A DNA stretch of 52,372 nt from CANHBY01 sp046342195 (GTDB taxonomy: Bacteria; Pseudomonadota; Gammaproteobacteria; Burkholderiales; Burkholderiaceae_C), in the NCBI GenBank assembly GCA_046342195.1, contig JBKDQE010000010.1:1-52372 (forward strand). The letters run 5' to 3'. The notes under the pieces are model-generated. The model was not told the origin of the DNA and searched no databases. It saw nothing but the letters and a program-made list of their open reading frames with translations. Shown here piece by piece: positions 1 to 7,875 of this stretch (position 1 is the first letter of the stretch; each line of letters opens with the position of its first letter). A program made the position numbers and the translations under genes.

Positions 1-69
1 CGGGATGCCGGCCTCGGCCTGCCTCAGAAAGCCAATGATCTGCTCTTCGGTAAATCTGCTCTTCTTCAT
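1..69 (-). CDS. IS3-family transposase OrfA, N-terminal 23 residues (partial)
   Basis: The frame reads MKKSRFTEEQIIGFLRQAEA and continues GIP to the window edge. This is the conserved start of OrfA of IS3-family (IS407-like) elements, the helix-turn-helix DNA-binding half of the two-ORF transposase. A Shine-Dalgarno AGGAG lies 10 nt before the ATG at 69. An in-frame ATG at 78 is too close to that site to be preferred. OrfB and the frameshift window are outside the sequence, so activity cannot be assessed. Confidence 0.8.
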   Translation of the reverse strand, partial: MKKSRFTEEQIIGFLRQAEAGIP

Positions 70-137
70 GTCCGTCATTCTCCTGGTTGACGGACTTCAC
101 GAACTTTATGCTGGTACGGCTGGTGGGGGGCAGGTCA
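1..137 (-). mobile_element. IS3-family insertion sequence, end fragment cut by the window edge
   Basis: The minus strand encodes the N-terminus of an IS3-family OrfA. A GC-rich end reading TGACCTGCCCCCC (minus strand, 137 to 125) closes the element about 55 bp before the start codon. IS3-family elements, especially the IS407 group, typically end in TGA followed by a C-rich stretch, so 137 is the probable outer boundary. The next four bases, CTGC, could be one copy of a target duplication. The rest of the element lies to the left of the window, so neither completeness nor the second inverted repeat can be judged. Confidence 0.75.
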
Positions 138-254
138 CTGCGTAGGCAGCCCAGAAAGTGGCGCAGAACTATGCGGCAAGCGCCTAGGTGTTCACTGCCG
201 GGTAAGAGGCCATGACAACATCTGTAGTAAATCTCGCATCAATTTCAAACGCCT

Positions 255-1571
255 TTATCCGAGTGATGTCAGTTGATGCAACACCAGTTGCTGTGCCGCC
301 CTGATGCCCGCACGCATGGCCCCCTCCAAAGTGGCCGGGTACGGGCCCTCAATATAATCGCCGGCGGCATGCAGGCCACTGGCAATGTGGGCTGAAGGGC
401 GAAGCAAACCCGGGGTACACCGAAAGGTGGCGCGCTTGTCAATCAAGGTGTGCAAGCACCTGAGCGGCGCTCGCAGCCAAGGCCCTAAAGCCTCATGGGC
501 TTGTCGCAGCGTGGCGTCTTGAAGGGCTGCGTGTCCGCGCTCTGACCACCCCCTGGCCCCACTGACCACAAAGGCCAGCATCCCCTGCGAAGGCCCCCAA
601 TGGCTATGGTCCAGCACAAACTGGGCAGGCCGTGTGTGCTCATCTGAAGTCAATTGAACCATCGGGGTGGGCAGGCGCGAGCCAGGGCTCAGGGTGTAAA
701 TAGTGGCAATGGGCTCATATTCGATGCGGCTGGCTTGCTCTGCCCACCAAGGCGCGATCTTGCGGGTCAGTCGGGCGGCTTCGGTGGGCGTACAAGCCAA
801 GATCACCGCATCAAAGGGTTCGCCATCCACTTGCCATTGCCCATCCATGCGCTGAAGTTCACTGACTCGATGCTTCAGGCGCAAGCTGGCCCCCCGATGC
901 TGCAACCACTGCATGGCTGGCGCAGGCCATAAATCACTCAGGGGGGTTCGGGGAAACAACAAATCCGCCGAGCCCGGCCCCGACAGCATGGCATCTTTCA
1001 GCACACGCAAAAACACCTGAGCACAAGCTTCATGCGACGGGGTGTTCAAGGCCGCGACACACAAAGGTTCAATCAACTCTTCACGAATCACGGCCGGTAA
1101 ATCGCGAGTGAGTTGATCCACCGTGAGCGAACTGGCACAACGAAAACCTTGGCCGCGCCAATACACTGCACGAAGCAGCAAAGACATTCTCTGCCTTCGA
1201 GACCAATGAGGATGAGCCCAGACTCCCCGCAAAAAAGACAGGGTTGGCGAACCAGGGGGCAGCAAAAGGCCCTGGCCTTGGGCATCGACCAGATGCAAGG
1301 GGGTGCGGTGAAAAACGTCCTGAACCTTCACCCCCACATGCGCCATCAGGCGGAGAGTTTCCCGGTAGGCCCCGATCAACAAATGCTGGCCATTGTCTGG
1401 GGCTTGCTCCAGCGGGCTGGCCTTGGCAATTTGCCGGGCCCGCCCTCCGGGCTGGGCCGCCATTTCAAAGACAGTCACCCTGTGGCCGCCATCTGTGGCC
1501 GTGACTGCCGCCGCCAAGCCGGACCAGCCTGCGCCGACGATCGCAATTTTCAAATGTGGCGAAGAAAGCAT
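255..1571 (-). CDS. hpnE: Hydroxysqualene dehydroxylase HpnE
   Basis: FAD-dependent amine-oxidase-fold enzyme that reduces hydroxysqualene to squalene, the last step of the HpnCDE route from farnesyl diphosphate. The N-terminus has the dinucleotide-binding Rossmann motif AIVGAGWSGLAAA at about residues 11-23, followed by an E ending the second strand (TVFEMAAQPGGRA). A C-terminal FAD motif reads GLHAAGDYIEGPYPATLEGA. The chosen ATG at 1571 overlaps the hpnD stop as TGATG and gives 438 residues, normal for the family. A longer frame starting at 1595 would run into hpnD. It is the third gene of a tightly overlapping operon hpnC-hpnD-hpnE, so it is probably membrane-associated and co-translated with hpnD. 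Confidence 0.93.
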   Translation of the reverse strand: MLSSPHLKIAIVGAGWSGLAAAVTATDGGHRVTVFEMAAQPGGRARQIAKASPLEQAPDNGQHLLIGAYRETLRLMAHVGVKVQDVFHRTPLHLVDAQGQGLLLPPGSPTLSFLRGVWAHPHWSRRQRMSLLLRAVYWRGQGFRCASSLTVDQLTRDLPAVIREELIEPLCVAALNTPSHEACAQVFLRVLKDAMLSGPGSADLLFPRTPLSDLWPAPAMQWLQHRGASLRLKHRVSELQRMDGQWQVDGEPFDAVILACTPTEAARLTRKIAPWWAEQASRIEYEPIATIYTLSPGSRLPTPMVQLTSDEHTRPAQFVLDHSHWGPSQGMLAFVVSGARGWSERGHAALQDATLRQAHEALGPWLRAPLRCLHTLIDKRATFRCTPGLLRPSAHIASGLHAAGDYIEGPYPATLEGAMRAGIRAAQQLVLHQLTSLG

Positions 1572-2419
1572 CAGCGTCCGCGCCAATGGGTACACAAAGC
1601 GATCCAGATTTTACGCAGCGGCGTCAGCGACGTTCTTTGGTGCAACACTTGAAAGTGATCAACTTCAATTTCGCGCAACAAAGTGCGGTAAATATTCGCC
1701 ATCATGAGCCCTGGCTTTTGAGCTCGCCGATCCGCATCGGGCAGCAGCGCCAGGGCCTCTTCAAAAACTTCGTGAGCACGCTGTGCCTGAAAACGCATCA
1801 GGGCCTGGAAACGATCACTGTACCCCCAGGGTGACTGGCGCTTGAGCAACTCATGGGCCTTGACGTCAAAGCGTTGAAGGTCTTCGATGGGCAGGTAAAT
1901 TCGGCCTCTCCGGGCATCGTCACCCACATCACGAATAATGTTCGTCAATTGCATCGCCAGGCCCAAACGGTGGGCATAAACCACGGTTTGAGGGGATGTG
2001 ATACCAAAAATGCTGGCCGCCACCTCTCCCACCACACCCGCCACCAAGTGACAATATCGAGCCAGGGTTGCATAGTCCAGGTAGCGGCTTTGGGCCAGGT
2101 CCATCTGGCAGCCCTCAATGACCGCATACAGGTGTTCCGGTCGAATATTGTATTGCTGCGCTTGGGGCATCAATGCTTTGAGCGCAGGGTGGCTGGGCGC
2201 CCCCCCGAAGGCCCCCCGAACCTCCTGACTCCACCATGCCAGTTTCGCTTGGGCCACGCTCGGGTCGCTGACCTCATCAACCACATCATCGACCTCGCGG
2301 CAGAAGGCATAAAAGGCAGTGATCGCAAGGCGCCGCGGAGGCGTCAGGAACTGAAAAGCATAGTAAAAACTGGAACCACTTTGAGCGGCCTTTTGTTGAA
2401 CATACTGCTCCGGGGTCAT
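1571..2419 (-). CDS. hpnD: Presqualene diphosphate synthase HpnD
   Basis: Trans-isoprenyl diphosphate synthase (head-to-head class) of 282 residues. It condenses two farnesyl diphosphates to presqualene diphosphate, which HpnC then hydrolyses to hydroxysqualene. The first aspartate-rich motif is visible as CREVDDVVDEV, and the second as QLTNIIRDVGDDARRGRIYLP, both typical of squalene/phytoene synthases. The family start MTPEQYVQQKAAQSGSSFYY fixes the ATG at 2419, which overlaps the hpnC stop by ATGA. The ORF is open further upstream (to 2473), but that stretch is hpnC coding sequence in another frame. It overlaps hpnE by one base. Confidence 0.94.
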   Translation of the reverse strand: MTPEQYVQQKAAQSGSSFYYAFQFLTPPRRLAITAFYAFCREVDDVVDEVSDPSVAQAKLAWWSQEVRGAFGGAPSHPALKALMPQAQQYNIRPEHLYAVIEGCQMDLAQSRYLDYATLARYCHLVAGVVGEVAASIFGITSPQTVVYAHRLGLAMQLTNIIRDVGDDARRGRIYLPIEDLQRFDVKAHELLKRQSPWGYSDRFQALMRFQAQRAHEVFEEALALLPDADRRAQKPGLMMANIYRTLLREIEVDHFQVLHQRTSLTPLRKIWIALCTHWRGR

Positions 2420-3297
2420 GTGGCGCCCCGCAAGCCGTGCCGGGGGCCAGGGCGCATCCAGAGCGCCCGCCACAGCAGCGGGATCACATCCAAGCCCCCC
2501 AGCTTGGGGCGTTGACGAAGGCTGTCAAAGTGCATGGCTTCAATTTTGTCGAGAATTTTCAACCCACCCTGAACCACCAGACGCAGCTCAAGGCCGGCCC
2601 GCCAGCCCGATCGTCCCCGCAGCACCCCGGGCAGATCAGCGCCCTGAAGCATCAATTCGCGCGTCCATTGCACCAGTTGCTTCAGCATGGCGCGCAGAGC
2701 CGGGCTGTCTTGCTGTGCAGCCATGTCAGAAAAATCGATGCCGGCGGTTTGGCAATCGTGCACAGGAAGGTAATAGCGCCGACGGGGAATATCCACAGAC
2801 AGGTCTTGCCAGAAATTGGCCAGTTGCAGTGCCGAGCATATCGCATCGGACTGAGCCAGCGATGGCTCATCATGAATCCCATACAAATGCAGCAGCAAAC
2901 GCCCAATCGGGTTGGCCGAACGTTGACAATAGTCCAGCAGTTCAGCCCGGTTGCTATAGTGATCCTTGCAGACATCCTGCTCAAAAGCACTCAGCAGGTC
3001 TAAAAGCAAGGCGTGGGGCAGTTGAAATTCAGCCATCACCGGGCGAAGCCGCTCAAAAACTGCAGGCCAACGGGAAGAAATGGCTTTTCCCTCGCCCAGC
3101 GCCATGAAATCAGCCCGAAAATCTTGGAGATCAGACAACCGTTGCTGCGGAGTGGCCTCTCCCTCGTCGGCCAAATCATCGGCGGTTCGCGCAAACGCAT
3201 AAATAGCGCCAATTGCCGGTCGCAGCCGAGCCGGACACAACCAGGAAGCAACCGGGAAGTTTTCATAGTGCTTGGTTTCTCGGGAGTGAACAATCAT
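2416..3297 (-). CDS. hpnC: Hydroxysqualene synthase HpnC
   Basis: Squalene/phytoene-synthase-fold protein of 293 residues converting presqualene diphosphate to hydroxysqualene. HYENFPVASWLCPARLRPAI near the N-terminus is the HpnC signature. The first aspartate motif is DDLADE and the second is NFWQDLSVDIPRRRYYLP. The ATG at 3297 was chosen because the family begins just before this signature; the 26 extra residues of the longer frame have no counterpart. No strong Shine-Dalgarno is visible before it. It is the first gene of hpnCDE. No squalene-hopene cyclase gene is present in this window, so the fate of the squalene (hopanoids or other) is not shown here. Confidence 0.93.
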   Translation of the reverse strand: MIVHSRETKHYENFPVASWLCPARLRPAIGAIYAFARTADDLADEGEATPQQRLSDLQDFRADFMALGEGKAISSRWPAVFERLRPVMAEFQLPHALLLDLLSAFEQDVCKDHYSNRAELLDYCQRSANPIGRLLLHLYGIHDEPSLAQSDAICSALQLANFWQDLSVDIPRRRYYLPVHDCQTAGIDFSDMAAQQDSPALRAMLKQLVQWTRELMLQGADLPGVLRGRSGWRAGLELRLVVQGGLKILDKIEAMHFDSLRQRPKLGGLDVIPLLWRALWMRPGPRHGLRGAT

Positions 3298-3617
3298 GAA
3301 TGCGCCAACACAAAAATACCAAAACAAGAGAGCGAAACTGGATGAGGCCTGGCCTGCCCTGCAGAATGAATTCACAGGACGCCAAAAGGCTCATTGTCCT
3401 TGATCCTGAGCGGCCTGGGCCAAACAGCGTTGGCATGGCACCCAATGGCCCGTCCACAGCCAAAGCCCAAGCCCTTTCATACTCTTTTTCCCCATGTCAT
3501 GCCGCAGGGTTGCATATCAAAGAGAAGCCAAAACACCAATCCACGCGCTAAAATAGCGTATCCCCTCCCAAATTTTCTGAGGCGAAGCTGTTCGCCTCTT
3601 CAACATTTCAGTGGTAT
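3298..3617. other. Intergenic region between hpnC and tRNA-Leu, with a perfect hairpin
   Basis: About 320 bases without a convincing gene; it should hold the divergent promoters of hpnCDE and the tRNA. The only clear structure is a perfect hairpin, GAGGCGAA-gctg-TTCGCCTC, at 3579-3598, just 20 bases before the tRNA. It has no T tract on either side sufficient for an intrinsic terminator. A TAAAAT at 3549-3554 could be a -10 element for the tRNA, but no good -35 sits 16-18 bases upstream. Confidence 0.5.
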
Positions 3618-3704
3618 GCGCGGGTGGCGAAATAGGTAGACGCACCAGGTTTAGGTCCTGACGCCAGCAATGGTGTGGGGGTTCGAGTCCCCCCCCGCGC
3701 ACCA
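3618..3704 (+). tRNA. tRNA-Leu (anticodon UAG)
   Basis: The acceptor stem GCGCGGG (3618-3624) pairs perfectly with CCCGCGC (3694-3700), followed by A and an encoded CCA end. The anticodon stem-loop is CAGG-TTTAGGT-CCTG, giving anticodon UAG (codon CUA and, by wobble, other CUN). A long variable arm between the anticodon and T arms (GACGCCAGCAATGGTGT) is as expected for the class II tRNA-Leu. The T arm is GGGGGTTCGAGTCCCCC. The gene is 87 nt including CCA. It lies 26 bases upstream of tig on the same strand and could be co-transcribed with it. Confidence 0.96.
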
Positions 3705-3730
3705 GTAACTCAAATCAAAGGAATTTCCCC

Positions 3731-5065
3731 ATGGCCGTCACTGTAGAAACCCTCGACAAGCTGGAGCGCCGTCTCACCCTCACGCTTCACCCTGATCTGA
3801 TCACAAAAGAAGTCACCTCGCGCCTGAAAAAAATCTCCCGCACCGTCAAGGCTGATGGCTTTCGCCCCGGCAAAGTCCCCATGAATGTTGTCATCAAGCG
3901 TTATGGCCCCTCCGTTCAACAAGAGGTCATGGACGATCAAATCAACAAAGCCTTGATCAACGCTATCACTGAATCCCAACTGAACATTGCTGGAATCGTT
4001 CAAATTGCCAAAAAAGAAACCGAAACCGAAACCGAAACAGCAACAGCAACAGACGAAAAAAAATGGGCTTTCGACGTCATTGTTGAAGTCTATCCCGAGG
4101 TTCAACTCGGTGACTTGACTGCGCTTGAAATCGAACATGTCGCCACAACACTCCCAGACAGGGCCATCGACAAAACAATCGATATCATGCGCAAGCAGGC
4201 ATGCACTTTTTTCGAGCGCCCGGCAGGCGAGCCAGCCACAGAAGGTGACCGCGTGACTGTTGATTTCGAAGGCAAAATTGACGGTGCCTCCTTTGAAGGC
4301 GGCAAGGCCGAAAACTTTCAGTTTGTGATCGGCGAAAACAGCATGCCCGAGGCTTTTGAGAAGGCCGTCCGAGGGATGAAGCAAGGCGAGTCCAAAACCT
4401 TTCTGCTGCAATTCCCCGACACTTTCAAAAACGAAACCGTGGCAGGCAAAGAGGCCGACTTCCTCGTCACTCTGCACAAACTTGAAGCCGCCAACCTGCC
4501 TGCGCTTGATGAAGCCTTCATTCAGTCGCTCGGCGTCACTGAAGGAAGCATCGAAGCCCTGCGCACCGAAATTCGTCAAAATCTTGATCGGCAAATGAAT
4601 TTCCGCCTAGCAACCCGCAACCAAAATACCATCGTAGAAACTTTGCTCAACACCATTGAGCTTGATGTCCCGAAAAGTTTGGTCGAATCTGAACTCAAAG
4701 CAATGATCTCAGACGCTCGTGAACATCGGGAAACCATCAACACCAAAGGCTCAAACCCCGACGATGCTCCCAACATCGCCACTGAAACTTTTCAAACTCG
4801 CGCCGAGCGTCGCGTGCGTTTGTCCTTGATCGCAAGCGAGTTAGCCCGTCAGCACCAACTGCACCCCACCCGCGAGCAAATTGAAAATAAGCTCCCGGAA
4901 ATTCTGAACCACTTTAAAAATTCAGATCTCTTCCCAAATTTACCCTTAAATTCGGAGGAGATCTCCTCACAATTGAAATCTATTTTGATGCTAGAGAACG
5001 TGATTGATTTCGTGCTCTCCAAAGCCAAAGTGATCCACAAAGAAATCTCCTTCGAGGATCTCTGA
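3731..5065 (+). CDS. tig: Trigger factor (ribosome-bound chaperone, peptidyl-prolyl isomerase)
   Basis: Folds nascent chains at the ribosomal exit tunnel. The N-terminal ribosome-binding domain carries the signature GFRPGKVP (about residues 44-51), which docks on ribosomal protein L23. A central FKBP-like PPIase domain follows (RVTVDFEGKIDGASFEGGKA, about residues 175-194). The rest is the helical C-terminal arm domain, ending near residue 444, a normal length. A low-complexity KKETETETETATATDEKK loop replaces the short hairpin loop of the N-terminal domain. It is encoded by six tandem hexamers at 4016-4051. The usual downstream partners clpP, clpX and lon are not present; the next genes lie on the opposite strand. 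Confidence 0.97.
   Translation: MAVTVETLDKLERRLTLTLHPDLITKEVTSRLKKISRTVKADGFRPGKVPMNVVIKRYGPSVQQEVMDDQINKALINAITESQLNIAGIVQIAKKETETETETATATDEKKWAFDVIVEVYPEVQLGDLTALEIEHVATTLPDRAIDKTIDIMRKQACTFFERPAGEPATEGDRVTVDFEGKIDGASFEGGKAENFQFVIGENSMPEAFEKAVRGMKQGESKTFLLQFPDTFKNETVAGKEADFLVTLHKLEAANLPALDEAFIQSLGVTEGSIEALRTEIRQNLDRQMNFRLATRNQNTIVETLLNTIELDVPKSLVESELKAMISDAREHRETINTKGSNPDDAPNIATETFQTRAERRVRLSLIASELARQHQLHPTREQIENKLPEILNHFKNSDLFPNLPLNSEEISSQLKSILMLENVIDFVLSKAKVIHKEISFEDL
4016..4051 (+). repeat. In-frame hexanucleotide microsatellite inside tig
   Basis: Three copies of GAAACC (4016-4033), one GAAACA (4034-4039) and two GCAACA (4040-4051) run head to tail in the tig reading frame and encode ET-ET-ET-ET-AT-AT. 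The unit is six bases, so gain or loss of copies keeps the frame. Confidence 0.9.
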
Positions 5066-5191
5066 ATGCTTAAAGGCTGACGGTTTGCCTGAGTCCTTGG
5101 CGTGTCTGGCGATTGGTTTGATCCGTTACCGCAATACGGGCGCACGAATGTTGAATCGATGGGGGAAAATTTTTTCTATTGCAGGACTGAC
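5066..5191. other. Convergent gap after tig
   Basis: Short gap between tig (plus) and the minus-strand genes. No intrinsic terminator, RNA gene or clpP start was found in it. Confidence 0.4.
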
Positions 5192-5452
5192 TCAAACCAG
5201 CGCATGGCTGGCCCCCTCCTGGCGACCCCGGTGCTTCTCTCCAGCCACCGTGCGAGCTGGCAGCATCAGCCATTCTTCGATGAAACCGCGCGACAAATCA
5301 CTCGGCAAATTGCCCAGGCACAGCCGTGCGTTCTCCAACATCTGCAGTATCGGCAGGACCGCCTCAGAATCGGCTGCGATCAACGGCGGCGCTGGCCTCT
5401 TGGCATACGCTTTATTCAAGACCCGGGGCTTGTTTTGAGTAGACTCTTTCAT
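5192..5452 (-). CDS. Possible small hypothetical protein downstream of mlaB
   Basis: An open frame runs from a TTG at 5536, overlapping the mlaB stop, to 5192. An internal ATG at 5452 would give 86 residues beginning MKESTQNKPRVLNKAYAKRP. AGGA lies about 13 bases upstream of that ATG, rather far. I do not recognise the sequence, and no signal peptide or membrane segment is evident. Its position as the possible last gene of the mla operon is the only positive argument. It could equally be non-coding sequence at an old rearrangement junction. Confidence 0.3.
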   Translation of the reverse strand: MKESTQNKPRVLNKAYAKRPAPPLIAADSEAVLPILQMLENARLCLGNLPSDLSRGFIEEWLMLPARTVAGEKHRGRQEGASHALV

Positions 5453-5532
5453 GGTGGTTGAGCTTTCCTGGCTTTCAGATGGCTGAACTCGGAACCCACA
5501 TTCTGTAGGCCCTGAGTGCTTCAACCACCCAC

Positions 5533-5829
5533 TCAACCTTCAACGATGATCGGGACATCGCCTGTAGGCAAGAGCGCATCAACTCCATACAATTTTGCCA
5601 AAGCTACCAATGCGTCTGGTGGATGCTTCAACACACAACGGCGCCCAGAAGCACGGGCCTGACGCTGACATTCCAAAAAAACAGCCAAAGCAGACGAATC
5701 AAACTGTTGCAGGGGGGAAGCATCCAGCAACACTGTGGCACCCTCAGGCTCGCGCTCCAGGGCCTGAGACAACATGCCGAGGGTATCCCGAGCCTCCTGG
5801 TGTGTGAGGGAAGCAGGCAAAACCAACAT
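5533..5829 (-). CDS. mlaB: MlaB-like STAS-domain protein of the phospholipid transport system
   Basis: A 98-residue single STAS domain. The core reads ATVLLDASPLQQFDSSALAV, in which the D-S-S-A motif is the conserved STAS turn. In E. coli, MlaB binds the ATPase MlaF in the inner-membrane MlaFEDB complex and is needed for its assembly and activity. It starts at the ATG at 5829, three bases after the mlaC stop, so it is translationally coupled. It is the last recognised gene of the mla operon. Confidence 0.85.
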   Translation of the reverse strand: MLVLPASLTHQEARDTLGMLSQALEREPEGATVLLDASPLQQFDSSALAVFLECQRQARASGRRCVLKHPPDALVALAKLYGVDALLPTGDVPIIVEG

Positions 5830-5832
5830 GAT

Positions 5833-6486
5833 TCAGCCTTTGGCAGAAGCCGCTTTGTTACGCTTGGACAGGGCAGATATCAGGCCATCCAGGCCATTGG
5901 TGCTGATTTCTTGGGCCCAACTGCTACGAAATTGATCAGTCAACCAGAAGCCAGCCACGTTGACGTCATAAATTTTCCAACCCTGCTCGGTTTTTTCGAG
6001 GCGGTAGTCCAGCTGAACAGGTTCCTGGGCACCTTTGACCTTGGTGCGCACAAGAACTTCGGTATCCGTCAGGGATAATTTAAGCGGAGAAACCTGAACG
6101 GTTTGGTCTTTCACCATGGACAAAGCGCCGGCATAAGTGCGCAACAGAAGAATTTTGTACTCTTCCTGCAGCCGCTTTTTTTGCTCGTCTGTCGCTGACT
6201 TCCAATGGCGGGCCCCGACAGTGGCGACCGTCATACGCTGGAAATTCACATGGGGCATAACCTGGCTTTCAACCAAGGCCATGATTTTTTGCAGATCTCC
6301 GGTTTGAATTGACTGATCCGCTTTGGCCATTTCAATCACTTGAGAAGAAACGGATTTAATCAATAAATCGGGGGGGGCTGGGTCTGAGGCGTAAGCCAGG
6401 CCGCAGGCCAAAATAGCGAGCATCAAGCAGGCTAAAAATTTTTGAATGACACGCTGAATCAGATCGCTCCATGATGAAAAAAACAT
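5833..6486 (-). CDS. mlaC: Periplasmic phospholipid-binding protein MlaC
   Basis: A soluble shuttle carrying phospholipids between the outer-membrane MlaA and the inner-membrane MlaFEDB complex. The first 33 residues form a long signal peptide with a hydrophobic run (FLACLMLAILACGLAYA) and a likely cleavage after AYA. The mature part shows family features: QVMPHVNFQRMT, GARHWKSATDEQKKRLQEEY and GWKIYDVNVAGFWLTDQFR. The length of 217 residues is typical. AAAGGA lies six to seven bases before the ATG at 6486. It is separated from mlaA by a 122-bp gap that holds a copy of the interspersed CTCTGCAAA repeat. Confidence 0.93.
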   Translation of the reverse strand: MFFSSWSDLIQRVIQKFLACLMLAILACGLAYASDPAPPDLLIKSVSSQVIEMAKADQSIQTGDLQKIMALVESQVMPHVNFQRMTVATVGARHWKSATDEQKKRLQEEYKILLLRTYAGALSMVKDQTVQVSPLKLSLTDTEVLVRTKVKGAQEPVQLDYRLEKTEQGWKIYDVNVAGFWLTDQFRSSWAQEISTNGLDGLISALSKRNKAASAKG

Positions 6487-6533
6487 GGTATTCCTTTCAA
6501 TTTTGTTCTAAGAAGTGAGGCTCAACATGCTTA

Positions 6534-6549
6534 AGGAACCTCTGCAAAG
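6534..6549 (+). repeat. Copy C of the interspersed CTCTGCAAA repeat (single end)
   Basis: AGGAACCTCTGCAAAG lies in the mlaA-mlaC gap. It matches the end of the elements at 24.4, 35.2 and 48.8 kb. No facing inverted copy was found nearby, so this looks like a solo or degraded end. Confidence 0.5.
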
Positions 6550-6608
6550 CAAGCCGCAGATATTGGCAACAAACCGTTTTTTTGAAGCACTATTTTGATG
6601 AGGGCGAC

Positions 6609-7364
6609 TCACTGAGGTGACTCTTCAAGATCTTCTTCAGAAGGTTGGTCAGGGGGGTCTCCGTCATAGAGCAAGCTGTAACGGCGCTGCAAGTACGCAT
6701 CCCGGACAAATGCGTAGCGGTCAAGGGCAACATCATCCAGGAGCTGGCCCGCACTGAGAAGATTGGCTCGTACATTCACCACCTGCAAGAGGCTGGCGCC
6801 CAGGCGCAGGCCATCATCCTTGAAAGCAGCCGGGGCCCCAGCGGCCATATCCAGGGGCAAACCGAAGGAGTCTCGCAAGCTCGAGGGCCCAAGAATCGGC
6901 CACACAATGTAGGGGCCTGCGGGAAGCCCCCAAACGCCCAAAGTTTGGCCAAAATCTTCCCGGGTGCGCTCAATACCGGCCTGAGTGGCCACGTCAAAAA
7001 TACCCCCAAGGCCAAATACAGTATTCGTTCCGACACGCATCAGATCACTAAAACCCCGCGCAGGCTTGACCTGCAAAAAATTATTCACCGAGGACCAGAC
7101 ATCTGCAAAATTACCAAAAAAATTGCTGACCCCCTGACGCACGAGCGGCGGAACAGTATGAACATAGGCCTTGGCCGCAGGCTTGAGCGCCACCTTGTCG
7201 AGGCCCTCGTTGAAGGTAAAAACATTTCGGTTCCAGGCCTCAAGAGGGTCGGCCTTGCTGTGCAGCATGCCTCCTCTTTCGGGGGCCGAAGCGCAGCCAC
7301 TCAGCCCCCCCCACAACATGGCTCCGAGCAGTGTGGGTACAAGAACCGAGCGAATGGATTGCAT
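6609..7364 (-). CDS. mlaA: Outer-membrane lipoprotein MlaA (VacJ)
   Basis: Removes mislocalised phospholipids from the outer leaflet of the outer membrane and hands them to MlaC. The N-terminus is a lipoprotein signal with lipobox LSGC (Cys about residue 24). Family motifs follow: DPLEAWNRNVFTFNEGLDKV, VSNFFGNFADVWSSVNNFLQ and GPYIVWPILGPSSLRDSFG. The ATG at 7364 overlaps the mlaD stop as TGATG; a GTG one codon earlier is equally possible. The gene has 251 codons. The tail ends in an acidic stretch (PSEEDLEESPQ). Confidence 0.94.
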   Translation of the reverse strand: MQSIRSVLVPTLLGAMLWGGLSGCASAPERGGMLHSKADPLEAWNRNVFTFNEGLDKVALKPAAKAYVHTVPPLVRQGVSNFFGNFADVWSSVNNFLQVKPARGFSDLMRVGTNTVFGLGGIFDVATQAGIERTREDFGQTLGVWGLPAGPYIVWPILGPSSLRDSFGLPLDMAAGAPAAFKDDGLRLGASLLQVVNVRANLLSAGQLLDDVALDRYAFVRDAYLQRRYSLLYDGDPPDQPSEEDLEESPQ

Positions 7365-7843
7365 CACTTGCGGCTCCCTGCCTCTGCAGATTTGCTGAAT
7401 AAAAACTGCCCGATCAATTTTTCGAGCACGACCGCTGATTGGGTATTCTTGAAGGCTGCGCCCGGCTTCATATTTTCGGTGTCTCCCCCGGCTTCAAGAC
7501 CCACATACTGGTCACCCAAAAGGCCATTGGTCAAAATTTGAGCAGATGTGTCCGTGGGAAACAGCACATCACGGTTGATTTCAAAGCGCACCTCACCCCG
7601 GTAAGGAATATCGCTGGTATCCAACTTGATGGAGGCCACCCGCCCTACCGTGACGCCCGCGCTGCGCACAGGGGCGCGAACTTTCAATCCACCGATATTG
7701 TCAAACTTGGCGTATAAAGTATAGGTATTGGAATTGGCTCGCAGGCTCCCCAAGTTGGCTGATTTCAAAGCCAGAAAAACCAAGCCTGTCAAGCCGATCA
7801 GCACAAACAGACCCACCCAAATTTCAATGCTTTTTTTACTCAT
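7364..7843 (-). CDS. mlaD: MCE-domain protein MlaD
   Basis: Inner-membrane-anchored periplasmic lipid-binding subunit of MlaFEDB. One N-terminal transmembrane helix (EIWVGLFVLIGLTGLVFLAL) is followed by a single MCE domain (YTLYAKFDNIGGLKVRAPVR ... GLLGDQYVGLEAGG). I chose the ATG at 7843 (MSKKSIEIWVG), which matches the family start and has AGAAGA eight bases upstream. A frame starting at 7876, overlapping the mlaE stop, would add 11 polar residues. The predicted 159 residues are normal for betaproteobacterial MlaD. Confidence 0.93.
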   Translation of the reverse strand: MSKKSIEIWVGLFVLIGLTGLVFLALKSANLGSLRANSNTYTLYAKFDNIGGLKVRAPVRSAGVTVGRVASIKLDTSDIPYRGEVRFEINRDVLFPTDTSAQILTNGLLGDQYVGLEAGGDTENMKPGAAFKNTQSAVVLEKLIGQFLFSKSAEAGSRK

Positions 7844-7875
7844 TTTTGTGTCTTCTTTTGGATCAAATTGGCCCA

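Noticed and set aside
3710..4594. 294-codon minus-strand frame
   Set aside because: It is antisense to trigger factor; the Phe/Cys/Gly-rich stretch is just the complement of the hexamer repeat.
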